From SAR86 cluster bacterium (GTDB lineage: Bacteria; Pseudomonadota; Gammaproteobacteria; Magnimaribacterales; AG-339-G14), in assembly GCA_023703675.1 (NCBI GenBank), contig CP097974.1, forward strand, positions 597,288 to 661,287: a stretch of DNA of 64,000 bases, read 5' to 3'. This document shows positions 46,057-55,042 of the stretch, one piece after another. Positions within the stretch are counted from its first letter, which is position 1, and every line of letters starts with the position of its first letter. The notes under the pieces were generated by a model, which made no database searches, was not told where the DNA came from, and saw only the letters and a program-made list of their open reading frames with translations. The translations under genes and the position numbers were made by a program.

Positions 46057-48488
46057 TAAACTGCTGCCATTTTGATAGCTTCTTCAATATCTACTGTAAC
46101 TAGTCTAGATACACCGGGTTCTTGCATTGTAACACCGATTAAATGCTTACTTTTTTCCATAGAAATTTTGTTATGAGTCACAAATATAAATTGAACTCTA
46201 TCTGACATTTCTTCAACCATCGAAATAAATCTTGAAGTATTGAAGTCATCTAAAGGTGCATCTATTTCGTCGAGGATACAAAAAGGAGCTGGGTTTAAAG
46301 AAAAGAAAGAAAACACTAAAGCTATAGATGAGAGAGCTTTTTCGCCTCCAGAAAGTTGTGACACATTTACATTTTTTTTACCGGGAGGCATCGCTTTAAA
46401 GATAATTCCAGTATCTAAAATGTCGTCTGAAGTAGTTTCTAATTGAGCATGGCCGCCACCAAAAAGTTTAGGGAAAAGTTCTCCAATTTTGATGTTTAAG
46501 CTGTCATACGTATCTTTGAATAAAGTTTTAGACTCCTGATCAATTTTTCTTATTGCATTCTCTAAAGTTTTTAACGCACTCTCTAATTCTTCGGTTTGAT
46601 TGTCTATTTCTTTTTTTCTTTCTTCTTCAAGTTTATATTCTTCTGTTGCTGCTAAATTAATTGGGCCAATCCTTTCAATTAAATGTTCAACTTTTGTAAT
46701 TTGTTCAATATAGTTTTCTTCGGTATCTTCTGTGGTAATTTCATTAAGTAAAGTTTTAATATCATGACCGTCTTTTTCTAGTTGTTTCAGATATATTTCT
46801 GCCTCAGAAAGATAACCTTGTCTATTAATTTTTGAGTCTTGAGAGTCTCGTTTGATTTTCTCAGCATTTAAATCGCAATCATGGGAAGCTCTTTCTAGAG
46901 ATCTAATCTCTTCAGACAACTTTGAGAATTCGTTTCTAATTTCCATTAAAGAATCCTCAACATTACTTCTTGACTCTAAGAGAGGTTTTATTTCCACCTC
47001 GAGGGTTTTAATGGGTACTTCCAAAGATTCGATTTCTTTTTGTGTATTAATTAAAAGCCTTTTTTTCATTTCTTCTTCTTTGTTCATAGAATCTTGATCA
47101 CTTGTTACCTGAGCGATTTTTACTTTTAAATTAGTTATTTCAGAGCTGAGACTTAGCAATTTATCTTTTTGCACGACAAATTTTTCTTCTTGTTCTGATG
47201 TTTGATTTTCAATTGCATCAACTAGCTTTTTCATTTTGTCGTCGAATTTGATTATTGAAGAGTAAATTTGATCTAAAGAATTAGGGCTAAATTTAGAAAA
47301 ATTATTTTTGTGGTTAGCCAAATTTGATTTTACATCCTCTAACTCTAAGAGGATCTGTTTAGCCAGAAATATTGGAGATAGAGCTCCATCTATCTCAGAA
47401 ATGGAAGCATCCATTCTTTCAAGCAGCGGCTCCTTTTCTTTTAGATTTATTTTAAGCTCATCTAAAGCTTTACTGTTAACATCTTTTTGACTGGTAAAAG
47501 TTTTTAATTCATTTTCAAGATTTTCTTTTTGAATAGCCAACTCGTTTTTTTTATTTTTTTGAAAAATTAATTCTTGCTCAGATTTAGAGAGTTTTGCGCC
47601 GCTAGAATAAAACTCCTCTTGTGCTTTATTTATTTCAGTCTGAATTTCATCTTGCCTTACTTTTGATTTATCAATTTTGGTTTGAATTTCTTGTTTTTTA
47701 GAATTTATTTTTTCAATTTCCAAATCCGTTTCCTTAATCGAAATGTTTAGTTTGGCAGCGGCTTCATTTTTTTCTTGCCAGTTGAAAGCTTTCAACAATG
47801 AATTCAATTTCTGTTCCTTCTTTTTTAAGTCGTTGTATCTCTCTGCTGATTTTACTTGCTGCTTTAGTTTTAATAATTGACGATCAATTTCATCACTTAT
47901 GTCTGAGACTCTGTTTATATTTTCTTTCGTTCTTTTAATTCTGGATTCTGTTTCTTTTCTTCTTTCTTTGTAAACAGAGATACCTGCAACTTCTTCTATG
48001 TATGCTCTAAGTTCTTCTGGCTTCGAACTAATCAATTTAGTAGCCATTTCTTGCTCTATGACAGCATAGCTTCTTGGTCCCAATCCAGTTCCAAGAAAGA
48101 TATCGGTTATATCTTTTCTTCTACACTCAGAATTATTTAAGTAATAAGTAGATTTACCATCTATATCTACAGTTCTTTTGACGCTAATTTCTGAATAGGA
48201 CGAAAACTCGCCACCAATTCTTCCATCTCCATTATCAAACAATAATTCGACGGAGGCCCTTGCAGAAGGTGCTCTTGAGGAGGATCCGTTGAAGATAATG
48301 TCTGCCATTGAGTCTCCTCTTAAATTTTTGGCAGATATCTCCCCCATTACCCATCGAACTGCATCAATAATATTTGATTTACCGCAACCATTTGGACCAA
48401 CAACTCCTGACATTTCGCTGGGGAAGGAAATCTTCGTTGGATCAACGAAAGATTTAAAACCAGATAGGCTAATGTTTTTTAACCTCAT
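46056..48488 (-). CDS. smc: Chromosome segregation protein SMC, short form without hinge
   Basis: SMC ATPases fold and segregate the chromosome. The 810-residue protein has a normal N-terminal ATPase part (Walker A GPNGCGKSN at 31-39, SYAVIEQEMATKLIS) and a normal C-terminal part (GPINLAATEEY, signature LSGGEKALSS from 712, Walker B FCILDEIDAPLDD). Between them are two coiled-coil arms of about 200 residues each, half the usual, joined by a short segment near 360-425. I see no glycine-rich hinge domain of ~150 residues. Family members are usually ~1150-1200 long. The open frame is intact with no frameshift, and the smc-zipA-ligA order supports orthology. Confidence 0.9.
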   Translation of the reverse strand: MRLKNISLSGFKSFVDPTKISFPSEMSGVVGPNGCGKSNIIDAVRWVMGEISAKNLRGDSMADIIFNGSSSRAPSARASVELLFDNGDGRIGGEFSSYSEISVKRTVDIDGKSTYYLNNSECRRKDITDIFLGTGLGPRSYAVIEQEMATKLISSKPEELRAYIEEVAGISVYKERRKETESRIKRTKENINRVSDISDEIDRQLLKLKQQVKSAERYNDLKKKEQKLNSLLKAFNWQEKNEAAAKLNISIKETDLEIEKINSKKQEIQTKIDKSKVRQDEIQTEINKAQEEFYSSGAKLSKSEQELIFQKNKKNELAIQKENLENELKTFTSQKDVNSKALDELKINLKEKEPLLERMDASISEIDGALSPIFLAKQILLELEDVKSNLANHKNNFSKFSPNSLDQIYSSIIKFDDKMKKLVDAIENQTSEQEEKFVVQKDKLLSLSSEITNLKVKIAQVTSDQDSMNKEEEMKKRLLINTQKEIESLEVPIKTLEVEIKPLLESRSNVEDSLMEIRNEFSKLSEEIRSLERASHDCDLNAEKIKRDSQDSKINRQGYLSEAEIYLKQLEKDGHDIKTLLNEITTEDTEENYIEQITKVEHLIERIGPINLAATEEYKLEEERKKEIDNQTEELESALKTLENAIRKIDQESKTLFKDTYDSLNIKIGELFPKLFGGGHAQLETTSDDILDTGIIFKAMPPGKKNVNVSQLSGGEKALSSIALVFSFFSLNPAPFCILDEIDAPLDDFNTSRFISMVEEMSDRVQFIFVTHNKISMEKSKHLIGVTMQEPGVSRLVTVDIEEAIKMAAV

Positions 48489-48540
48489 ATTTATATGAAA
48501 GTCTTATTTTATACGATTTCTACAAATCAATCATGCAAAA

Positions 48541-49104
48541 TTATTGTTCCAGCTGTTTTATTGCCGCGTTCATGACAATTATTAATGCTTTTTTTTCATC
48601 TTCTGACTCCACATTATCAAGAGCTAACGCCCAATTATTAAGAGCCTGTTTAAAGTTTTGTTTACCGTAAAGATTTAATCCATTTAAGGTAAGAGCTTTA
48701 TAGTTCGATGGATCCAAAAATAAAGCATTATTAATTGCTAAAATTGTATTTTCGTTAAATGTCTTATTATTTTTTAAATATAACGACTCTGCATATCTAG
48801 CATAGATGTCTGAATCTAGTAGATTAGGAAACTTGCTTATGAATAACGAAAAAACTTTTGAAGCTTCTTCGTAGTGTTGATTTGACATTAAGTCTGAAGC
48901 TAGTAGATAAATCTGCTCTGATGATAAATCTAAATTTAATAAATTATCTAAATTACTCTGCAGTTCGTAATTAGGTATTTCGTGATCTAACTTCTCATAA
49001 AAACTTTTAAACTCTAAGGTTTTAAAATTTATATTCCCAAAAAAAATAAAATAAATAATCAGACAACTACAAATTGCAGTAATAAGGCTTAAGGAAAAAT
49101 TCAT
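48541..49104 (-). CDS. CcmI-like TPR protein
   Basis: This 187-residue membrane-anchored protein has a transmembrane helix at residues 5-23 and TPR-like helical repeats (DLMSNQHYEEASKVFSLFI; SNYKALTLNGLNLYGKQNF), each shown in part. It is last in the cytochrome c maturation operon, where CcmI/CycH chaperones apocytochrome c. The two-helix N-terminal CcmI module is reduced to one helix, so the name rests on position and TPRs. Confidence 0.75.
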   Translation of the reverse strand: MNFSLSLITAICSCLIIYFIFFGNINFKTLEFKSFYEKLDHEIPNYELQSNLDNLLNLDLSSEQIYLLASDLMSNQHYEEASKVFSLFISKFPNLLDSDIYARYAESLYLKNNKTFNENTILAINNALFLDPSNYKALTLNGLNLYGKQNFKQALNNWALALDNVESEDEKKALIIVMNAAIKQLEQ

Positions 49105-49476
49105 TTATTTTCTTAGCCTCAATAGCAAAATGATTGAGAAAATTATTAAAATGATTGGAAAAAAATAAAGTAGAAATGTTGATGCATTTCTTGGAGGAGA
49201 AAACAAAACTTCGTCACCAAATTTTCCTGATACCTTTTCCTTAATAGTTGATTCTGTTGCACCACTTTTGATTTCATCGTAAATAAATTGTTTTATATCC
49301 AAAGCAATTGGTGATGAAGAGCCACTGACATTAGAGCCCTCACATAAAGGACATCCAATTTCATAAGTTAGTTTGTTAAATAAATTTTGCTCTACTGTCG
49401 AATCAAATTTATAAAGTTCTATTTCACCAAAAGATAGTGAATTGAAGAAAATTAAATACCAAATTACTCTAATCAT
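49105..49476 (-). CDS. ccmH: Cytochrome c maturation protein CcmH
   Basis: CcmH helps reduce the apocytochrome haem-binding disulfide. The 123-residue protein has a cleavable N-terminus or signal helix, the redox pair Cys42/Cys45 in IGCPLCEGSNV, and a C-terminal membrane helix (about 100-118). The usual LRCxxCQ motif is changed to GCPLCEG, lacking the Arg before and the Gln after. It lies 1 nt from the TPR gene and overlaps ccmG by 8 nt. Confidence 0.9.
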   Translation of the reverse strand: MIRVIWYLIFFNSLSFGEIELYKFDSTVEQNLFNKLTYEIGCPLCEGSNVSGSSSPIALDIKQFIYDEIKSGATESTIKEKVSGKFGDEVLFSPPRNASTFLLYFFPIILIIFSIILLLRLRK

Positions 49477-49978
49477 TCAAAAAAGATTGAAATTTATCTA
49501 GCCAAATCTTGTCATTCATAATGCCAATGTGTTTAACCAAAATCTTATTTTTCTTACTCACTAAATAGGTTTCGGGTGCTCCTGCAACACCTAACTCAAA
49601 TCCTAAATTCCCAAGCGGATCGAAGACGTTCTCATAATAGGGATTACCAAATTGGATCAACCACTTTTTTGCTTTTTCTAAATCATCTTTGTAATTAAGG
49701 CCGATAATTTTTATATCTTGATCTTTAAGATTCATAAGAAAACCGTGCTCTAATTTGCAGTTAATACACCAGGTTGCCCACACGTTTATTAACTTAAATT
49801 CACCTTCTTCAAAAATACTTTGGTCAATTTTTCTTTTTTGTAGAGTTTGAAGTTCAAATAAAGGGATGTCAGAAACAATCAACGATTCTTTTTCTTCAAA
49901 ATTCAAATTTAAAAGAAACATGCCCGAAATGAACACAATAAAAATTAAAGGAATACTGATTAAGTAGGTTTTATTCAT
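49469..49978 (-). CDS. ccmG: Thiol:disulfide interchange protein CcmG/DsbE
   Basis: This 169-residue periplasmic thioredoxin is anchored by an N-terminal helix (about 6-24). The active site is WATWCINCKLEH (Cys71/Cys74), with Ile in place of the usual Pro, and the GVAGAPETYLV cis-Pro loop fits CcmG. It reduces CcmH and apocytochrome c for haem attachment. The start overlaps ccmF by 4 nt. Confidence 0.93.
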   Translation of the reverse strand: MNKTYLISIPLIFIVFISGMFLLNLNFEEKESLIVSDIPLFELQTLQKRKIDQSIFEEGEFKLINVWATWCINCKLEHGFLMNLKDQDIKIIGLNYKDDLEKAKKWLIQFGNPYYENVFDPLGNLGFELGVAGAPETYLVSKKNKILVKHIGIMNDKIWLDKFQSFLND

Positions 49979-51867
49979 CTAATTAAAACCCTTCTAGTAA
50001 ATGCAAAGACTCCTCCCAAAGTCATTAACAACGCGCCTAGCCAAATAAATCTAATAAAAGGCTTTGTTTGTATCTTTGCAATCCATTCGCCAGTATCTAA
50101 GCGCTCGCTTAAACTAATATAAACATCTTCTTTTAAATTTATTGAAATTGCAGATTCAGTCATAACGCTCTTTGAAGCAGGATAAAAAGCTTTTTCTGGC
50201 TTTAAATTAAATGTTTTACCACTAGCTAAATTTTCTACTTCAAAGTGAGCAATCTGGGAAAAGAAATTAGACTCTTTTCTGGTATCTTCTTCTAACAGTG
50301 TAAATTCATAATTATTTAATTTAACGCTTTCACCAATGTCTAAAATAACTTCTTTTGAATCAGAATGGCTTGAGACTACACCTATTCCTAAAATAGTTAC
50401 TGCGATTCCAAAATGCGCTAGATTCATACCGAAAGAATTAAAGAAAAGTTTTCCTTTATTAAAATTTCTGAATGAAGAAAGAAAAACACCGGCTAAAATA
50501 AGACTCAACATAATTATTCCTGCAAGATTAAACAAGCTAAGATCATTGAAAATTAAATAAGAAAAAAAGATCGACAGGCCAAAAAGAAAAAGAAGAATAA
50601 TCAAAAAAGGTTTTAATTCTAAAGGAGATTCTTGCCACTTAGTTAAAACTCCATAGCCTTGAAAGAAGGCTAAAAAGAAAGCAATGGGAACAGTCACTAG
50701 GTTAAAATAAGGAGCTCCTACGGTAATATTTTTTCCATCGTTAAAAATTTCGTAAAAAATTGGATAGATTGTCCCAAATAAAATTATTGCCGCCAAAATT
50801 ACTAAAAATAAATTATTTATTAACAAAAAATATTCTTTTGAAATTAAGGAATAATTAATCGTATTTTCATCATTTACGTCCGATCTAAAAAATACGTAAA
50901 AAGAATAGAGAGTTATTCCAAAAGTTAGCAGCAGAAGAATCAATCCACGCTCAGGATCTAAAGCAAAAGAGTGAACAGAGGTAAGAATACCTGAGCGAAC
51001 TAAAAACATGCCAATAAAACATCCTACGATACATAAAATTGAAAGCAAAATTGTCCAATTATTAAAAATTTTTCTTGAATTACTTACAATTGCAGAATGA
51101 AATAAAGCGGTAGCTAACAGCCAAGGCACTAAAGAGGAATTTTCAACGGGGTCCCAAAACCACCAACCGCCCCAACCCAATTCATAATAAGCCCACCAAC
51201 TTCCTAACGCAATTCCTAGGGTTAAAAATGACCATGAAAAAACAGTCCAATTCCTTATTTTTGAAGTCCATCCTTCTTTGACGTTTAAACATCTACCTAA
51301 AGCTATAGAAAAAGGCACAACTAATCCTGCATATCCTAAATAAAGCATTGGCGGATGAATAGTAAAAGCAAAATCTTGCAAAAGTGGATTAAGATCGGTA
51401 CCGGATAGTGACGGTATTGGAAGTAATCTCTCAAAAGGATTAGAAGAAAATATTATAAATCCTAATAAGCATGAAAGGATTAGATGAAAAAAAGAAAGAA
51501 CAATATTCTTATCTCTAATTTTTGAATAATCATTCATGAAATTGAATGCAATCATCCAAAAACTGAGAATTAAAACAAATAAAAGAAGAGAGCCTTCATG
51601 TCCTCCCCAAAGAGCAGAAAACTTATAGTAATTTGGTAAATTTGGATTGGAATTATTTGCTACGTATAAAACGCTAAAGTCATCGTTTAAAAAAGCGAAC
51701 TCGAGGAATAAAAAACTTCCAAGGAGTAGAAAGAAAATTATGTAAACATTTTTCTGAAGGTCATAAAATTTAGTATCAGAGTAATACGAATAGGAAGTAC
51801 TTATAAAGCAAACCGATGAAAGCGTAAAAGCCAAAATTAAAAAAATATTTCCTATTTCTGGGAACAT
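49975..51867 (-). CDS. ccmF: Haem lyase subunit CcmF
   Basis: This is a 630-residue polytopic inner-membrane protein with about 14-15 hydrophobic segments and the tryptophan-rich WWD block GWGGWWFWDPVENSSLVPWL, which binds haem at the periplasmic face. Conserved NPNLPNYYKFSALWGGHEGS and TIHPPMLYLGY precede it. A periplasmic domain near the end is followed by a final TM helix (FIRWLGALLMTLGG). It joins haem from CcmE to apocytochrome c with CcmH/I. Confidence 0.95.
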   Translation of the reverse strand: MFPEIGNIFLILAFTLSSVCFISTSYSYYSDTKFYDLQKNVYIIFFLLLGSFLFLEFAFLNDDFSVLYVANNSNPNLPNYYKFSALWGGHEGSLLLFVLILSFWMIAFNFMNDYSKIRDKNIVLSFFHLILSCLLGFIIFSSNPFERLLPIPSLSGTDLNPLLQDFAFTIHPPMLYLGYAGLVVPFSIALGRCLNVKEGWTSKIRNWTVFSWSFLTLGIALGSWWAYYELGWGGWWFWDPVENSSLVPWLLATALFHSAIVSNSRKIFNNWTILLSILCIVGCFIGMFLVRSGILTSVHSFALDPERGLILLLLTFGITLYSFYVFFRSDVNDENTINYSLISKEYFLLINNLFLVILAAIILFGTIYPIFYEIFNDGKNITVGAPYFNLVTVPIAFFLAFFQGYGVLTKWQESPLELKPFLIILLFLFGLSIFFSYLIFNDLSLFNLAGIIMLSLILAGVFLSSFRNFNKGKLFFNSFGMNLAHFGIAVTILGIGVVSSHSDSKEVILDIGESVKLNNYEFTLLEEDTRKESNFFSQIAHFEVENLASGKTFNLKPEKAFYPASKSVMTESAISINLKEDVYISLSERLDTGEWIAKIQTKPFIRFIWLGALLMTLGGVFAFTRRVLIR

Positions 51868-51869
51868 AG

Positions 51870-52289
51870 TTACTCTAGAGCCTTTTCAACTTCTTTCGGT
51901 ACATAATTTTCATCATGCTTGGCTAATATTTCGTAAGCTTGAAACTCATTTTTGCCTGCAAAAAAATAGCCTGTTGCAACGACACCTTTGTTCTCTTTGA
52001 ATAAATCAGGAAGCAATCCATTATATGTAACTGCAATTGTATTTTTTAGATCAGTTATTTCAAAGTAAATCTCTAGTGAGTCGATATTTCTCATAAGAGA
52101 TTTTTCTTTAACCAACCCCCCTGCTCGAATAGAACGATCGGAAGCTGGAGGATTATTTTTTAAATCAGTTGGAGAATAAAATAAATTAATGTTCTCTTGT
52201 AATGCTGACATTACTAGTAATAAAGATATAAGGATCGAGACCCCTACGAACAGAATTATGTAGATTCTATTTTTTCTATGCGGTTTCAA
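51870..52289 (-). CDS. ccmE: Haem chaperone CcmE
   Basis: This 139-residue protein has one N-terminal transmembrane helix (about 9-28) and an OB-fold periplasmic domain. The haem-ligating His125 and Tyr129 stand in LAKHDENYVP, matching the HxxxY motif. The start is TTG at 52289, lying inside the 3' end of ccmD; no in-frame ATG gives the family N-terminus MKPHRKNR. Confidence 0.93.
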   Translation of the reverse strand: MKPHRKNRIYIILFVGVSILISLLLVMSALQENINLFYSPTDLKNNPPASDRSIRAGGLVKEKSLMRNIDSLEIYFEITDLKNTIAVTYNGLLPDLFKENKGVVATGYFFAGKNEFQAYEILAKHDENYVPKEVEKALE

Positions 52290-52416
52290 TTTTCTTCACT
52301 TGCTTTTTAATTCGTTTCAATTTCCTCAAAGGTATAACTAAGTTAATTAAAATAATAAAAAAAGTTAATCCTAAAACTAACGAGAGGTGCAAAGAAATAT
52401 TCACTAGATCAATCAT
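52276..52416 (-). CDS. ccmD: Haem exporter protein CcmD
   Basis: A 46-codon gene sits between ccmC and ccmE. It encodes one transmembrane helix (about 8-30, NISLHLSLVLGLTFFIIL) followed by a basic tail (LRKLKRIKKQVKKIE), the standard CcmD layout. It overlaps ccmC by 8 nt and ccmE by 14 nt. CcmD holds CcmE in the CcmABC complex. Confidence 0.87.
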   Translation of the reverse strand: MIDLVNISLHLSLVLGLTFFIILINLVIPLRKLKRIKKQVKKIETA

Positions 52417-53170
52417 TACCAAGGATAAGATCTTTGAACCAGCTTTTATTGAGCTCCCTCTTTGCTATTTCAGCTCTCATTGACATTAATCCGAACAAAA
52501 AAACTAAGATATAAAAGGAAAAAATACATATTAAAAGTGGGTACAACATTTCGTTAGCTATAGAAGATTCTGAAAAAACTTTAATTGTTGCGGGTTGATG
52601 CAGAGTATTCCACCAATCTACAGATTTTTTAATTATAGGTAAATTAATTGCCCCTACCATAGTTAGTATAGAGACTGCTTGATCCGCTGATTTTTTATTA
52701 TCAAAGGATGAATATAGCCCAATGATTACTAAATAAAATAAAAGCAAAACCAAAGTTGAAGTTAATCTAGCGTCCCATATCCACCAAGTTCCCCATGTTG
52801 GTTGACCCCAAATAGCTCCGGAAATAAGCGCAAGAACTGTAAATGAGGCGCCTATTGGAGCCATAGCAAAGATAAACAAACCTGCCATTTTCATTTTCCA
52901 AACGACGGAGACAAATCCAGCAATTGCCATCGCAAAATAAACAGACTGTGCAACTGATGCTGCAGGAACATGCAAATAAATTATGCGATAAATTTCGCCT
53001 TGAGTGGCGTCTGTAGGTGAAAAGTAAATTCCCCAAATTATCCCTAAGAAAAAAATAGAAAATCCTAAAATAAAAGCTACTGGTATAAATTTTCCAGAAA
53101 GCTTATAAAACCATGGGAAAGAGCCAAGCTTGTGATAAAAAGATTTAATTGAACTTAAAGTATTATTCAT
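52409..53170 (-). CDS. ccmC: Haem transporter/CcmE-loading protein CcmC
   Basis: This 253-residue protein has six transmembrane helices. The tryptophan-rich WWD segment WGQPTWGTWWIWDARLTS lies in the middle, with conserved His in IYLHVPAAS and LHQPATIK flanking it as axial haem ligands. It loads haem on CcmE. The start overlaps ccmB by 8 nt. Confidence 0.95.
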   Translation of the reverse strand: MNNTLSSIKSFYHKLGSFPWFYKLSGKFIPVAFILGFSIFFLGIIWGIYFSPTDATQGEIYRIIYLHVPAASVAQSVYFAMAIAGFVSVVWKMKMAGLFIFAMAPIGASFTVLALISGAIWGQPTWGTWWIWDARLTSTLVLLLFYLVIIGLYSSFDNKKSADQAVSILTMVGAINLPIIKKSVDWWNTLHQPATIKVFSESSIANEMLYPLLICIFSFYILVFLFGLMSMRAEIAKRELNKSWFKDLILGND

Positions 53171-53816
53171 AATGCAGCCTTATAGCCCCCATACAAGCTA
53201 AGGAAATAACTGGAATAGTTAAAAACAATAAACTTAAAAGTAAAAGCAGAAAAAAACTGATGTTTTCGCTTGAATAAGTAGAAGCGCTGGAACCAAGGAT
53301 CAATACCGGTAGACTTAGAGGCAACATAATAGCGGAAGCTAAAATCGAATTTTTACCTAAAGACAATGCACCAGCTAATGCGCCAAAGAAAGAAATTATT
53401 ATTGTGCCAATTAGTAGAGAGCTCAATAGATTCAAAAGATTCGACAATGGAAAATATAATAGAAATACCATTGACGATGACAAAACAATTAATGGAAGCG
53501 CTGAGAATATCCAATTAACAATTATCTTAACCAGTATAATTTGCAATATCGAAAAGTCCTTTGCGTAAAAAAGATCCAACGAACCATCGTCAAAATCCTC
53601 TTTAAAGATAGTTTGAATAGATAACATTCCAGACAACAAAATACAGATCCAGATTAATCCTGGAGCTAACCTGGAGAGTTGAATCGGATCATTTGAAACA
53701 GCTAAAGGGAAAAAAGTAATGCAAATTAGAAAAAAAACTATTGGACTAATAATGTTCGAAGATTTTTTTGAGTAAACCAATATTTCTCTAGAAAAAAAAG
53801 TTTTAATAAAATTCAT
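53163..53816 (-). CDS. ccmB: Haem exporter membrane subunit CcmB
   Basis: This 217-residue polytopic protein (six hydrophobic segments) forms the membrane part of the CcmAB ABC complex that releases holo-CcmE. It shows the family patterns ISPIVFFLICITFFPLAV and EDFDDGSLDLFY, each shown in part. Start overlaps ccmA by 4 nt. Confidence 0.92.
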   Translation of the reverse strand: MNFIKTFFSREILVYSKKSSNIISPIVFFLICITFFPLAVSNDPIQLSRLAPGLIWICILLSGMLSIQTIFKEDFDDGSLDLFYAKDFSILQIILVKIIVNWIFSALPLIVLSSSMVFLLYFPLSNLLNLLSSLLIGTIIISFFGALAGALSLGKNSILASAIMLPLSLPVLILGSSASTYSSENISFFLLLLLSLLFLTIPVISLACMGAIRLHYE

Positions 53817-54421
53817 AACTTGTAATCATTGAGGTTCAATTCAATGCTATTTTTTATATTTTGATCATGGGAAGTAAAAATGACAGCGGCCCCGTTATGG
53901 ATTTTAGAATCCAAAGCTTCCATAATTATTTCTTGTGAATCTACATCAAGATTAATGAAAGGTTCGTCGAGAAGATAAATCGAACTATTCGAAGCCAAGC
54001 AACAAGCCAAAACAATTTTTCTTTTTTGCCCTTCCGATAGCTCAGATACTCTAGTAAATAAAAATTCTTTTAAATTTAATTTTTCTAAATAACTATCTAA
54101 TTCATTTTTATTGGAATTTAATAACCTAAAGTCATGTTGTAAGTTTTCTTGAACTGTTAAATTTTCTTTTAAAGCATTTTTATGCCCCATATAAAAAATC
54201 TCATCGGATAAGTTTTTAAGAGATTTTTCCTCTTCATTTTTTAAAGAAATTTTGCCTTCATAATTTTTTAAAATTCCAGTTAAAATTTTAATTAAAGTAG
54301 TTTTTCCAGAACCATTGGCTCCTGAAATTTTAATTACTTCTCCTGAGTTTAAGTGAAATGAAAGATTTTTGAACAAAAATCTATCCGAATAAGCGTAAGA
54401 TAGGCCTTGTATCGTTAACAT
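53813..54421 (-). CDS. ccmA: Haem exporter ATP-binding subunit CcmA
   Basis: This 202-residue ABC ATPase has Walker A SGANGSGKTTLIK, signature LSEGQKRKIVLACCL, Walker B SSIYLLDEPFINLD and the switch His in TSHDQN. It is the first gene of the ccmABCDEFGH-TPR operon, and its start is 50 nt from the divergent hisI gene. The operon reads through with overlaps or gaps of 3 nt or less. Confidence 0.94.
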   Translation of the reverse strand: MLTIQGLSYAYSDRFLFKNLSFHLNSGEVIKISGANGSGKTTLIKILTGILKNYEGKISLKNEEEKSLKNLSDEIFYMGHKNALKENLTVQENLQHDFRLLNSNKNELDSYLEKLNLKEFLFTRVSELSEGQKRKIVLACCLASNSSIYLLDEPFINLDVDSQEIIMEALDSKIHNGAAVIFTSHDQNIKNSIELNLNDYKL

Positions 54422-54471
54422 ATATATTAATATCGACTATTATAGCCAAATTATATAAGTAGGAATTTCTA

Positions 54472-54930
54472 ATGACAGATGAATTTGGAAAGAGAATAAG
54501 TATAGAAGAGGTAGAAGAAGGAAAGTCTTTCACTCCTAAATTCGACGAAAACGGACTTATTCCAGTCATTACAGTTGAAGACTCATCAGGTGACATCTTG
54601 ATGCACGGCTATATGAATTCGGAAGCATTAATCAAGTCAATAGAGTCCAGAGAAGCACACTATTGGAGCAGAAGTAGACAAAAATTATGGAAAAAAGGTG
54701 AAATTAGCGGCCTCAAGCAAGCTATTGTCAAAATCTTAGTTGACGATGATCAAGATTGCATGATTTTTAGAGTAAATGTAGCTGGTTCAGGAGCAAGTTG
54801 CCACGTTGGTTACAAGTCCTGTTTTTATAGAATTCTTGAAGATAAAGAAAACCTTAGTTTTATAGAGTCGGAAAAATTATTTGATCCTGCAGAGGTCTAT
54901 GAGGGTGAAGATAATCCTACTATTCTCTGA
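54472..54930 (+). CDS. hisI: Phosphoribosyl-AMP cyclohydrolase
   Basis: This zinc enzyme opens the purine ring of PR-AMP in histidine synthesis (step 3). The 152-residue protein has LMHGYMNSEALIKS, HYWSRSRQKLWKKGE and ASCHVGYKSCFYR, with the zinc-ligand Cys, and Asp cluster VDDDQDC for Mg. HisE is not fused, as usual for free-standing HisI. It is followed by tRNA-Arg after one base. Confidence 0.94.
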   Translation: MTDEFGKRISIEEVEEGKSFTPKFDENGLIPVITVEDSSGDILMHGYMNSEALIKSIESREAHYWSRSRQKLWKKGEISGLKQAIVKILVDDDQDCMIFRVNVAGSGASCHVGYKSCFYRILEDKENLSFIESEKLFDPAEVYEGEDNPTIL

Positions 54931-54931
54931 A

Positions 54932-55007
54932 GCCCTTGTAGTTTAATTGGATAAAACGGCCGCCTCCTAAGCGGCAGCTCTAGGTTCGATTCCTAGCAGG
55001 GGCACCA
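54932..55007 (+). tRNA. tRNA-Arg (CCU)
   Basis: The 76-nt gene folds as a cloverleaf: acceptor GCCCTTG with CAGGGGC, discriminator A and encoded CCA. The anticodon arm GCCGC-CTCCTAA-GCGGC reads CCU for the arginine AGG codon, and the T-arm is CTAGGTTCGATTCCTAG. Its 3' 31 nt are repeated 551 bp downstream. Confidence 0.95.
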
Positions 55008-55034
55008 AAAAGCCCTGATACATAGGGCTCTTTA
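55007..55034 (+). terminator. Hairpin after tRNA-Arg (likely terminator)
   Basis: AGCCCT (55011-55016) pairs with AGGGCT (55024-55029) around a 7-nt loop, with A-rich 5' flank and CTTT after it. The short T-run makes it a modest terminator. An identical copy lies at 55558-55585 in the second unit, next to the end of the intact gene. Confidence 0.6.
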
Positions 55035-55042
55035 ATTGAAGA

